A stretch of DNA of 46,080 bases from Lachnospiraceae bacterium (GTDB taxonomy: Bacteria; Bacillota; Clostridia; Lachnospirales; Lachnospiraceae), in the NCBI GenBank assembly GCA_900757195.1, contig CAAEMZ010000032.1:1-46080 (forward strand). The letters are read 5' to 3'. Below are positions 7,843-15,338 of the stretch, one piece after another (positions within the stretch are counted from its first letter, which is position 1; each line of letters starts with the position of its first letter). A program made the position numbers and the translations under genes. The notes beneath the pieces were generated by a model. That model saw only the letters and a list, made by a program, of their open reading frames with translations. It was not told the DNA's origin and ran no database searches.

Positions 7843-9570
7843 ATGGAGGAAATAAAACGTCAGAGACGGCGGTCGATGTTGATTCTCGGAGCGGCATTGC
7901 TCCTGATCGTTACGGGAACGGTGCTGATTAACCGGGTCATAAATCTGTATTCAATGATGATTCAGGAGGACAAGGACGCAGATCATATGGATCTGACCTA
8001 TTCGCTGGATCAAAATATTGCCGGATATATTGAACGGTACAGTGAGTCACTTGCCTATGTTGTCCAGCGGCGGGGGTTTCAGAGTGCGGAAGATATATGG
8101 AAATCCACCGGAGATACGGAGGAATTGCTGTTTCGTCTGAATGAGAATTTATTAATACAGGATGAACTGGTCACTGCGATGGTCTCTGTATATAATAATG
8201 AGATTATTTTGTCGACGGACGGACGCAGGGATTATTTTTTTCCGCCAAATGCCGGACGTTCGGATGAAATTTCTGTGCGTCCGTGTATTTCGGGGGATGG
8301 ACGGATTTATCTGGCCTTTGTGTTTGAATCGTCCAGCGGGATTTCCCATGCCGCGTTGATGGATTTGGAAAATTTTTATGAAACGATGACGGCCAATCTC
8401 CGGGGGAGAGAGGAAGGCAGGATTACCCTGCTTGATGCGGGCGGACATATTGTGATCCATAACAGTCCGGATGGAACGCATATTAATTATATCGAAGATA
8501 TGAACGAAAGCAGCTGCGACTATATGGGCGTGATCCTTCTGGACAATGCACAGAAGACAGGGACGCCGGCGGTGGAATTCTATGATACGGTGGATGGACA
8601 GACCGACGGAAAGCGTTATCGGGCGCGGATAACGATGCTTCCGGCGGCGGCTTCATCCAATCAGGTATTTTCTATCGGGGTTTCCGTGAATTATGATGTT
8701 TCGATGCGTCCGCTGCGGATGGCATCCATACGTCTGCTGGCCTATGGAAGTATGGTGGCGGTTGGCGTTGTCCTGATGTTCGCCGTATTTGTCTGGATGC
8801 ATCAGAAGGGATCCCGGGAACTGAAGCTTCTGTATAAAAAGAATGAGGCGATGGAGGAGCTGAACAGGAAGACCATGGAGCTGGCCCATCATCAGCGGCT
8901 TGAAACGATTGGAACACTGACTTCAAGTATTTCCCACGAATTCAATAATCTTCTGACACCGATTATGGGCTACAGCCTTCTGACACTGGAAAATCTTCCG
9001 GATGAGGAAAATGAACTTTACGATTATGTACTGGAAATTTATAATGCCTCACAAAAGGCAAAAACAATTATTTCAAGGCTTTCCGATCTCTCCAGAAAAA
9101 ATTCGGCCATGACGTTTCATTTTGCACAGCCGGATGAACTGGTCCGGCGGGCGCTGGAGGTAGCCAAGCCGGCGCAGCCGCTGAATGTGGAGGTTCATAC
9201 CTGTCCGGGCTGTAAAAATGCATGGCTGCACTGCAATGAAATTCAGATGTCCCAGATGCTGCTGAATCTGATTCTGAATGGGTTTCAGGCTATGGAAAAA
9301 GAAGGCGGTGTTTTAGACATTTCCACGTATACAGAGGAAAAAAATATCTGCATCCGTGTGGCGGATACAGGACCGGGAATTCCAAAAGATGTGATGCCCC
9401 ATCTGTTTGAGCCTTTCTACACGACGAAGGAGGGCGGCCGTGGAACCGGGCTCGGACTTGCAATCGTCCAGCAGGTACTTGAAGATCATCACGGAACGAT
9501 CCGTGTGACGTCCACTGTCGGAGAGGGCGCCTGCTTTATTGTTTCACTTCCGGAAGCTGCAAAAAAATAA
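7843..9570 (+). CDS. Membrane sensor histidine kinase
   Basis: The 575-residue kinase has a first membrane helix (about 11-33), an extracytoplasmic sensor region of about 250 residues, a second helix (about 296-320), a short coiled coil and a kinase core. The phospho-acceptor is His365 in SSISHEFNNLLTPIMG. ATP-binding boxes are NLILNGFQAM (N box), VADTGPGIP (G1) and GRGTGLGLAIVQQV (G2). The HEFNN core resembles NtrB-type kinases, yet the neighbouring regulator is OmpR-type. The ATG at 7843 is chosen over a TTG at 7825 because AGGGGGAG (7831-7838) directly precedes it. The sensor region has no domain I can name; its fold may be dCache-like. A strong terminator follows, so the kinase is not co-transcribed with the downstream lipoprotein. 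Confidence 0.92.
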   Translation: MEEIKRQRRRSMLILGAALLLIVTGTVLINRVINLYSMMIQEDKDADHMDLTYSLDQNIAGYIERYSESLAYVVQRRGFQSAEDIWKSTGDTEELLFRLNENLLIQDELVTAMVSVYNNEIILSTDGRRDYFFPPNAGRSDEISVRPCISGDGRIYLAFVFESSSGISHAALMDLENFYETMTANLRGREEGRITLLDAGGHIVIHNSPDGTHINYIEDMNESSCDYMGVILLDNAQKTGTPAVEFYDTVDGQTDGKRYRARITMLPAAASSNQVFSIGVSVNYDVSMRPLRMASIRLLAYGSMVAVGVVLMFAVFVWMHQKGSRELKLLYKKNEAMEELNRKTMELAHHQRLETIGTLTSSISHEFNNLLTPIMGYSLLTLENLPDEENELYDYVLEIYNASQKAKTIISRLSDLSRKNSAMTFHFAQPDELVRRALEVAKPAQPLNVEVHTCPGCKNAWLHCNEIQMSQMLLNLILNGFQAMEKEGGVLDISTYTEEKNICIRVADTGPGIPKDVMPHLFEPFYTTKEGGRGTGLGLAIVQQVLEDHHGTIRVTSTVGEGACFIVSLPEAAKK

Positions 9571-9580
9571 TCGAACAAAC

Positions 9581-9616
9581 AAACTGAGACACAGGAATTT
9601 TTGTCTCAGTTTTTTT
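9581..9616 (+). terminator. Intrinsic terminator after the histidine kinase gene
   Basis: An 11-bp perfect stem, AAACTGAGACA (9581-9591) with TGTCTCAGTTT (9602-9612), encloses a 10-nt loop and runs into a T tract to 9616. It separates the two-component system from the redox locus, which then needs its own promoter. Confidence 0.9.
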
Positions 9617-9633
9617 GTTATAAAAAAGGTTAT

Positions 9634-9687
9634 CTTAACAAATATTAAGGATGCATAAATTAATTGTTTAGAATTTAACAGTATACT
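9634..9687 (+). promoter_or_regulatory. Candidate promoter and regulator site of the redox locus
   Basis: Between the kinase terminator and the lipoprotein start, TATACT at 9682-9687 could be a -10 box, but no matching -35 hexamer is found at 16-18 bp. About 40 bp upstream is an inverted repeat CTTAA-6-TTAAG (9634-9649), and TTAACA recurs at 9635-9640 and 9675-9680. A weak -35 with an upstream repeat would suit an activator such as the nearby OmpR-type regulator. This is inference. Confidence 0.3.
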
Positions 9688-9719
9688 GAAATTACAGGAA
9701 AAAAGGGAGGAAATGAAAA

Positions 9720-10799
9720 ATGAAAACAAAGAAAATTTTGACAGTACTTCTGTCAGCAGTACTTGCTGCAGGCGCTCTGACCGCCTGTGGTTCCAAAGAA
9801 GTTGTCAGCAAAAAAGAGGAAACAAAAGCTTCTGAAACTGTAGAAGCAGCAGAAAGCGCTGAAAAAACAACAGCAGCAGAAGGCGCTGTGAAAACCGGTT
9901 TATCTTTTGTAACAGACCTTTCCGGAAGTAAAGATGCTTCGGCAGAAGGTGACGGCGCTGCACAGGCAGATATGACGCTGGTTGCTGTTGCAGTGGGTGA
10001 TGACGGCGTGATCGTAGACTGTGTGATCGATCAGATTAAATCTAAAATCACATTCAGCACAGAGGGCGCTCTGACAACAGATCCTGCCACAACTTTTGCA
10101 AGCAAAAATGTATTAGGCGATGAATACGGCATGAGAAAAGCAAGTTCCATCGGAAAAGAGTGGAACGAACAGGCTGCCGCAGTTGCTGATTTCGCAAAAG
10201 GCAAGACGGTAGAAGAACTGAAAGGTGTTGCTGTAGATGAAAGCGGTATGGCAGCAGATGCAGATCTTGCAGCTTCCGCAACAGTATACATCGGAAACTT
10301 TATCAGTGGTATCGAAGAAGCTGTGAACAATGCGGAACACCGCGGTGCAGCAGCAGGTGATGTTCTTGCCCTGACTTCTGCAACAGATATGGCAAAAAGT
10401 AAAGATGCGACTGCTGAAGAAGAAGGTCTTGCACAGGCTTATGCTTCTGTTGCCGTAGTGACAACAAACGGAGATACTGTAACAAGCTGTTACATTGACG
10501 CTGTACAGGCAAATGTAAACTTTGATGCTGCAGGTAAAATCACCACGGATTTAACAACAGTTCCTGCAACTAAAAATGCATTAGGCGATGAATATGGCAT
10601 GAAAAAAGCAAGTACCATCGGCAAAGAATGGAACGAACAGATGGCTTCTTTCTGTGAATATGTGACAGGAAAAACAGCAGATGAAATCAAAGGTATTGCT
10701 GTAAATGAAGAGACAGCACCAACCGATGCAGACCTTGCCGCTTCTGTAACTGTAAAAATCGGTTCTTATATCGAATTAGTTACTGCCGCTTTTAACTAA
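9720..10799 (+). CDS. Lipoprotein with two tandem FMN-bind-like domains, putative extracytoplasmic redox carrier
   Basis: I do not recognise a named family member. The 359-residue protein has a lipobox (ALTACG, lipidated Cys23), a charged Ala/Glu-rich linker (about 24-58) and two copies of a domain of about 156 residues (about 59-204 and 212-359). Shared landmarks are SKDA[ST]AE, LGDEYGM[RK]KAS, IGKEWNEQ and ADLAAS[AV]T. Each copy ends in D-L-A-A-S-x-T (Asp182-Thr188 and Asp338-Thr344). This matches the spacing of the ApbE flavinylation motif D-x-x-[ST]-G-A-T but lacks the G-A pair. The gene next door is ApbE, then RnfC/D/G, so the protein may carry electrons outside the membrane, either by non-canonical flavin attachment or by loose binding. 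GGGAGG lies 9 nt before the ATG. Function is inferred from context. Confidence 0.75.
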   Translation: MKTKKILTVLLSAVLAAGALTACGSKEVVSKKEETKASETVEAAESAEKTTAAEGAVKTGLSFVTDLSGSKDASAEGDGAAQADMTLVAVAVGDDGVIVDCVIDQIKSKITFSTEGALTTDPATTFASKNVLGDEYGMRKASSIGKEWNEQAAAVADFAKGKTVEELKGVAVDESGMAADADLAASATVYIGNFISGIEEAVNNAEHRGAAAGDVLALTSATDMAKSKDATAEEEGLAQAYASVAVVTTNGDTVTSCYIDAVQANVNFDAAGKITTDLTTVPATKNALGDEYGMKKASTIGKEWNEQMASFCEYVTGKTADEIKGIAVNEETAPTDADLAASVTVKIGSYIELVTAAFN

Positions 10800-10851
10800 G
10801 ATTCGGAATCTGACAATTAAAAACAGATGTTGAACAAAGGAGGAATATTCT

Positions 10852-11883
10852 GTGAAAACACGTGTAATTGCTCTGGTTCTTGCGGCGATTATGGTGCTGG
10901 GCGGATGTTCCTCCGTTTCAGCGCCTGAGCAGGAACGCTATGAAGCGACATTTATGACGCTGTTCGATACGGTGACAAAAATCGTCGGCTATGCGGAAAG
11001 CGAAGAAGCGTTTCAGGCGACAGCTCAGGAAATTCATGACGAGCTGCTGGAATACCATCAGCTTTACGATATTTATAATGATTATGATGGAATCAATAAT
11101 ATCAAAACGATCAATGACTGCGCCGGCGGCGAACCGGTAGCCGTTGATCAGAAGGTGATCGATCTTCTTCTGTTTTGCAGGGAACTGTACGAAGCAACGG
11201 AGGGCAGAGTCAATACGGCCATGGGAAGTGTTCTTTCGCTCTGGCATGATGCGCGGAATGCAGGGATTGATGATCCTGAAAATTCAGCGCTTCCGGAGGC
11301 CGATGCTCTGAATAAAGCGGCGGAGCATACAGGTTTTGAAGCCATCGTCATTGATGAAAAAGCCGGAACCATCCAGATAACGGATCCGGAGGTTCGGCTG
11401 GATGTGGGAGCTATCGCAAAAGGTTACGCGGTTCAGCGAATTGCAGAAGCGTCTCCTTCCGGCCTTCTCATCAGTGTCGGAGGAAATGTCTGTGCAACCG
11501 GGCCGAAACTGGTGGACGAAAGTCCATGGGTTGTCGGAGTTGAGTCACCGGATAAGGGCGCAGAAGAATATCTGCATACACTGTATGTGGAAAAGGGCTC
11601 GGTTGTCACCAGCGGTGATTACCAGCGCTACTATATGGTCGATGGTGTCCGTTATCACCATATCATTGACCCCGATACAAAATATCCGGCGGCCTATTGG
11701 CGTTCCGTAACCATTGTGTGTGAGGATTCAGGACTGGCAGATGCCCTCTCGACGGCACTATTTACATTAAATCAGTCCGACGGACAGGCGTTGCTTGACC
11801 GGTATCATGCAGAAGCCATGTGGGTGGATGCAGACGGAAACCAGATTTACAGCCCGGGATTTTCAAATTTTATCAGAACGTAG
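10852..11883 (+). CDS. apbE: FAD:protein FMN transferase (lipoprotein form)
   Basis: ApbE takes FMN from FAD and attaches it through phosphate to threonine in target proteins on the outer face of the membrane. The start is GTG at 10852, with AGGAGG 8 nt upstream. The N-terminus is a lipoprotein signal ending LGGCSS with Cys19. Family motifs seen: MTLFDTVTKI, VNTAMGSVLSLWHDAR, LDVGAIAKGYAVQ, the FAD loop LLISVGGNV, HHIIDPDTKYPA with the His/Asp pair, and the metal-binding DALSTALF. Length (343) is normal. Its targets are evident next door: RnfD with SAT and RnfG with TGAT acceptor motifs. The lipoprotein before it is a further candidate substrate. Confidence 0.95.
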   Translation: MKTRVIALVLAAIMVLGGCSSVSAPEQERYEATFMTLFDTVTKIVGYAESEEAFQATAQEIHDELLEYHQLYDIYNDYDGINNIKTINDCAGGEPVAVDQKVIDLLLFCRELYEATEGRVNTAMGSVLSLWHDARNAGIDDPENSALPEADALNKAAEHTGFEAIVIDEKAGTIQITDPEVRLDVGAIAKGYAVQRIAEASPSGLLISVGGNVCATGPKLVDESPWVVGVESPDKGAEEYLHTLYVEKGSVVTSGDYQRYYMVDGVRYHHIIDPDTKYPAAYWRSVTIVCEDSGLADALSTALFTLNQSDGQALLDRYHAEAMWVDADGNQIYSPGFSNFIRT

Positions 11884-11891
11884 GTGAAAAT

Positions 11892-13202
11892 ATGAAACAT
11901 TTCTTTTTTGGCGGCGTCCATCCGGAAGGCCGCAAAACACTTTCCAGCGGTGGAAAACTGAAGGCGGCGCCTGTGCCGGAAGAAATCGTCATTCCCATGA
12001 GCCAGCATATCGGCGCAGTATGTACGCCGTTAGTAAAGGCAGGCGATTCGGTGGGACTTGGACAGAAAATCGGTGACGGTCAGGGACTGTGTGTACCGGT
12101 TCATGCTTCGGTTTCAGGGACGGTACTGGCAGTGGAGCCGCGGCCACATTCAAACGGAACAAAGGTGCTGTCCGTTGTTATCCGCAATGATTATGAGGAT
12201 ACACCGGCTTATGCTCTGGAGCCCCATACAGATCCGTCCGGCCTATCACCGGAAGAACTGGTGCATATCATCCGCGAAGCGGGAATTGCAGGCATGGGCG
12301 GTGCGACATTCCCGACCCACGTTAAGGCGGAATCAGGGATAGGCACGGTAGATACATTGATTATCAATGCCTGTGAATGTGAACCTTATATTACGGCAGA
12401 CGATATACTGATTCAGACAGCAGCAGAGCAGATACTCCGCGGTGTGAATCTGTACCGTCAGATACTCCACCCGGAAAAATCGGTGATTGCAGTCGAAGAC
12501 AATAAACAGGAAGCGATAAGCGTTTTAAAGAAATTATTGCCGGATTATCCGGAAATTGAACTCAGGGTCCTTCCGACACGTTATCCTCAGGGGGCAGAAA
12601 AGCAATTGATCTTTGCGGTGACCGGCCGTGAAGTGCCTTTTGGAAAGCTTCCGAAGGACGTCGGATGCGCGGTGTTTAATGCGGCGACAACAGCGGCGGT
12701 ATACCGTGCAGTTTATGAAGGCAGACCGCTGACAGAACGTATTGTGACAGTGACCGGCGAGGGCGTGCGTGAGCCTCAGAATTTTTGTGTGCGTCTGGGT
12801 ACTGCCTTAGAATATCTGGTCAACGCTTCCGGCGGATTGACGGAGGATGCCCGGAAGGTCATCTGCGGCGGTCCGATGATGGGCGTGGCCCAGGAAAATT
12901 TATCAGTTCCTGTTATTAAGGGAACGAACGCAGTCCTGTGTCTGACAGACAGACAGAAGGACGAAGCAGAGCATCCGGAATGTATCCGGTGCGGAAAATG
13001 TATTTCGGTATGTCCGATGCATCTCCGGCCGCTGGATCTGTTTCGCTATGCCTCGGAACAGGCAGTGGATGCACTGGAACAGAGCTGCATATTTGACTGT
13101 ATAGAGTGTGGCTGCTGTTCCTATACATGTCCTGGAAAACTTCCGCTGACAGAAAGCTTCCGGGAGGCAAAAAAAGTATGTAAGGAGGCAAAAGCCAAAT
13201 GA
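11892..13202 (+). CDS. rnfC: RnfC-type electron transport subunit
   Basis: RnfC is the cytoplasmic, membrane-attached subunit where NADH meets the Rnf chain. The 436-residue protein has the usual N-terminal FFFGGVHPEG region, the nucleotide-fold signature GMGGATFPTHVK and NACECEPYITADD, an SLBB-like part, and two [4Fe-4S] sites: Cys364/367/370/374 (CIRCGKCISVCP) and Cys403/406/409/413, with an extra Cys408. The first ATG after the apbE stop is at 11892 with a weak AGGTGA site; an upstream in-frame start would lie inside apbE. It overlaps rnfD by 4 nt. RnfB, its usual ferredoxin-side partner, is not in the cluster, so electrons probably come straight from NADH. That point is inference. Confidence 0.93.
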   Translation: MKHFFFGGVHPEGRKTLSSGGKLKAAPVPEEIVIPMSQHIGAVCTPLVKAGDSVGLGQKIGDGQGLCVPVHASVSGTVLAVEPRPHSNGTKVLSVVIRNDYEDTPAYALEPHTDPSGLSPEELVHIIREAGIAGMGGATFPTHVKAESGIGTVDTLIINACECEPYITADDILIQTAAEQILRGVNLYRQILHPEKSVIAVEDNKQEAISVLKKLLPDYPEIELRVLPTRYPQGAEKQLIFAVTGREVPFGKLPKDVGCAVFNAATTAAVYRAVYEGRPLTERIVTVTGEGVREPQNFCVRLGTALEYLVNASGGLTEDARKVICGGPMMGVAQENLSVPVIKGTNAVLCLTDRQKDEAEHPECIRCGKCISVCPMHLRPLDLFRYASEQAVDALEQSCIFDCIECGCCSYTCPGKLPLTESFREAKKVCKEAKAK

Positions 13203-14170
13203 ATCTGATTGTTTCTTCTTCTCCGCATATCCGGAGTAAAATCCGTACACAGACGATCATGCGGGATGTTCTGATTGCTCTGCTTCCGGCCCTTCTGGCG
13301 GGAATCTGGGTTCATGGGCTGAGAGCCCTTCTGGTAACGCTGACTGCCGCTGCAGCGGCTGTTTTGGCGGAAGGCCTGTTCTGCATGATAACAAAGCGGA
13401 ATTCTACGGTTTCGAATCTTTCGTCAGCGGTTACCGGTATTTTACTGGCGATGACGCTTCCGGCTTCCGTACCTTACTGGGCAGCGGCCCTTGGAAGTAT
13501 CTTTGCGATTGTGGTTGTGAAAGGCATGAGCGGCGGTATCGGTAAAAATATTTTCAATCCGGCCCTTGCCGGACGGGCATTTCTGATGCTTCTGGTTCCG
13601 TCTGCGCTGACACGGTTCTCGGCCTTTGGTGTGAAATTATCCCTTGGAAACAGCGTGGATATGGTGACTTCTGCGACACCGCTCCATCATATGCAGATGC
13701 CGGCGCTGCCGGAAGTTTCGCTGATGGATATGTTTCTTGGAAACAGCGTCGGATGTATTGGCGAAATATCCGCTTTAGCTCTCCTTCTGGGCGGTATTTA
13801 TCTGGTATGGCGCAAGGTGATTACAGTGAGGATTCCTTTGGCATATCTTGGGACAGTGGCTGTCCTGACCCTGATTTTTTCAAAGGGTATGGATCCTGTA
13901 TCGTGGATGCTCTACAGCCTGTTGTCCGGCGGGGTCGTACTCGGCGCCATTTTCATGGCGACGGATTATGCGACTTCTCCGGTAACGGCGAAAGGTCAGA
14001 TCATTTACGGTATCGGATGCGGTCTTCTGACGGTTATTTTCCGCTATACCGGACTGTTTCCGGAAGGCGTGACCTATGCGATTCTGTTAATGAATGCCGC
14101 TGTGTGGGGGATTGAGCGTATCACACAGCCGCGTCGTTTTGGTGTGGTTAAGGGAGGTCAGAACGGATGA
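13199..14170 (+). CDS. rnfD: RnfD-type flavinylated membrane subunit
   Basis: RnfD (NqrB/RnfD family) is a multi-helix inner-membrane protein that holds covalent FMN. The 323-residue protein has about nine to ten hydrophobic segments and the family signatures SNLSSAVTGILLAMTLP and GKNIFNPALAGR. The covalent site is Thr160 in VTSATPLHH, the usual S-x-A-T-P-L form. FMATDYATSPVT near the C-terminus is also typical. The start overlaps rnfC by 4 nt and the stop overlaps rnfG by 4 nt, so the three genes are coupled. No residue needed for flavin attachment appears lost. Confidence 0.94.
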   Translation: MNLIVSSSPHIRSKIRTQTIMRDVLIALLPALLAGIWVHGLRALLVTLTAAAAAVLAEGLFCMITKRNSTVSNLSSAVTGILLAMTLPASVPYWAAALGSIFAIVVVKGMSGGIGKNIFNPALAGRAFLMLLVPSALTRFSAFGVKLSLGNSVDMVTSATPLHHMQMPALPEVSLMDMFLGNSVGCIGEISALALLLGGIYLVWRKVITVRIPLAYLGTVAVLTLIFSKGMDPVSWMLYSLLSGGVVLGAIFMATDYATSPVTAKGQIIYGIGCGLLTVIFRYTGLFPEGVTYAILLMNAAVWGIERITQPRRFGVVKGGQNG

Positions 14171-14697
14171 AGAAATTCATAAAACCAGCGGCCGTTCTTG
14201 TTATTGCGGCTGTAATTCTTCTGGGAATACGGTTTGGGCTTGCCGGTGCAGCCTCTGCCAGTGCCGAAGCTGCCATGCAGGATGTTTATAAACAGCTGCT
14301 TCCGGGAAGTACAAGTTTTACCGAAGAAGAATATTCCGGCGAGGATGTCAATATTACAGCAGTTTATAAAGGTGATGACGGCTATATTATAGAAACAACA
14401 ACTGCCGGATATGTCAATGATATTGTTCTTCTGACAGGCGTTCAGAATGACGGTACGGTGTCGGGAATTCTGCCGGTTCGGATTCAGGAAACCTTTGGCC
14501 TTGGTCAGAATGCAGGAAAGGCTGCATTTTTAGGTCAGTTTCTCGGCATTAACAGTGAAGCAGCCGTCGGCGAAGAAATTGATGCGGTTACAGGCGCCAC
14601 TGTGACGTCGAAAGCCGTAACCAAAGGTGTCAATTCAGCCGTTGCATTTGTCACCGGAGCGGATGTTTCATCCGGCGCTACAGAATGGGAGGGATAA
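14167..14697 (+). CDS. rnfG: RnfG-type flavinylated subunit (FMN-binding domain)
   Basis: RnfG carries covalent FMN on the outer face of the membrane and accepts electrons from RnfD. The 176-residue protein has one N-terminal membrane anchor (about 7-29) and one FMN-bind domain. The acceptor motif is Asp139-A-V-T-G-A-Thr145-V-T-S, an exact match to the ApbE consensus. IQETFGLGQNAGK matches the conserved segment seen before the flavin site in this family. It is slightly shorter than many RnfG proteins (about 200), with the loss in the anchor-proximal part. It overlaps rnfD by 4 nt, and the next gene starts 2 nt after its stop. Confidence 0.93.
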   Translation: MKKFIKPAAVLVIAAVILLGIRFGLAGAASASAEAAMQDVYKQLLPGSTSFTEEEYSGEDVNITAVYKGDDGYIIETTTAGYVNDIVLLTGVQNDGTVSGILPVRIQETFGLGQNAGKAAFLGQFLGINSEAAVGEEIDAVTGATVTSKAVTKGVNSAVAFVTGADVSSGATEWEG

Positions 14698-14699
14698 TT

Positions 14700-15134
14700 A
14701 TGAAAAAACAGCCATATTTCGGGAGTATTGTCCTGAGCATTTTATTGGGACTTTTTTGTATCGTAAACCTTCTTTCCGGTATTTTTGCACCGCTGGCGTC
14801 CATGCCGAAGCTGGATATACCGATGATCCTTCTGTTGTCTGCGCTGGCAAAGGTCATTCAGGGATGTGTTCAGGACAGCCTGAAAACCGGGATGGCGGAT
14901 GTACTGATCGGAACGGCGGCATTCGCACTGCTTCCGTGGTGTGCGGGGATGACAGGCGGCGTACAGGCAGTTAAGCTGTGCATCATCGGTGGAATTGTCT
15001 ATGGGCTTGCAGGCTTCTTTTTGTATGGCGCCGCACAGCGGACATCGGTGACCCATGTGCACAAGCTGGCGTTGATTATTAACGCAGTGGTTCTTTTTCT
15101 GGCATTTCAGAGCTTTTCCGGCGTGCTTCTGTAG
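14700..15134 (+). CDS. Small four-helix membrane protein of unknown function linked to Rnf-like genes
   Basis: I do not recognise a family. The 144-residue protein has four hydrophobic helices (about 9-32, 41-58, 67-83 with 90-112, and 122-143). Cysteines occur at 20, 56, 81 and 94, within or next to the helices, and two histidines (His119, His121) lie before the last helix. The ATG at 14700 is preferred over one at 14685 because GGAGGG (14688-14693) lies 6 nt upstream. It is the last gene of the cluster, where a full rnf operon would have rnfE, rnfA and rnfB. It is shorter than RnfA/RnfE (about 190-200 residues, six helices) and shows no sequence match to them that I can see. It may help electron transfer or assembly; this is speculation. 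Confidence 0.7.
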   Translation: MKKQPYFGSIVLSILLGLFCIVNLLSGIFAPLASMPKLDIPMILLLSALAKVIQGCVQDSLKTGMADVLIGTAAFALLPWCAGMTGGVQAVKLCIIGGIVYGLAGFFLYGAAQRTSVTHVHKLALIINAVVLFLAFQSFSGVLL

Positions 15135-15282
15135 GCGCCGGATGCAGAGTTATAATCAATGGGCCGGAATGATTATTAGCATAGATTATTAAAGGGAATT
15201 TTCTGAGACTTTTTTGGATTTTTTTGAAAAAAATACTCGCATTTCCGGGAAAAATGTGGTACATATAAAAGGTAATAGAATT

Positions 15283-15302
15283 GTGGCAACGCACTGTGGC
15301 AA
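15283..15302 (+). repeat. Two direct GTGGCAA repeats in the purC leader
   Basis: GTGGCAA occurs at 15283-15289 and again at 15296-15302, a 13-bp period, 37 bp before purC. TATAAA at 15264-15269 is a possible -10 but lacks a good -35. The 204-bp gap from 15135 to 15338 otherwise shows only AT-rich sequence and the purC ribosome binding site AAAGGAG (15322-15328). The repeats may be a regulator site. Confidence 0.3.
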
Positions 15303-15338
15303 TTCAGATAAATTCAAAAATAAAGGAGTCAAGTAAAG

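Noticed and set aside
14700..15134. Calling the four-helix protein RnfE or RnfA
   Set aside because: It is too short (144 against about 190-200 residues), has four rather than six helices, and lacks recognisable RnfA/E sequence motifs.
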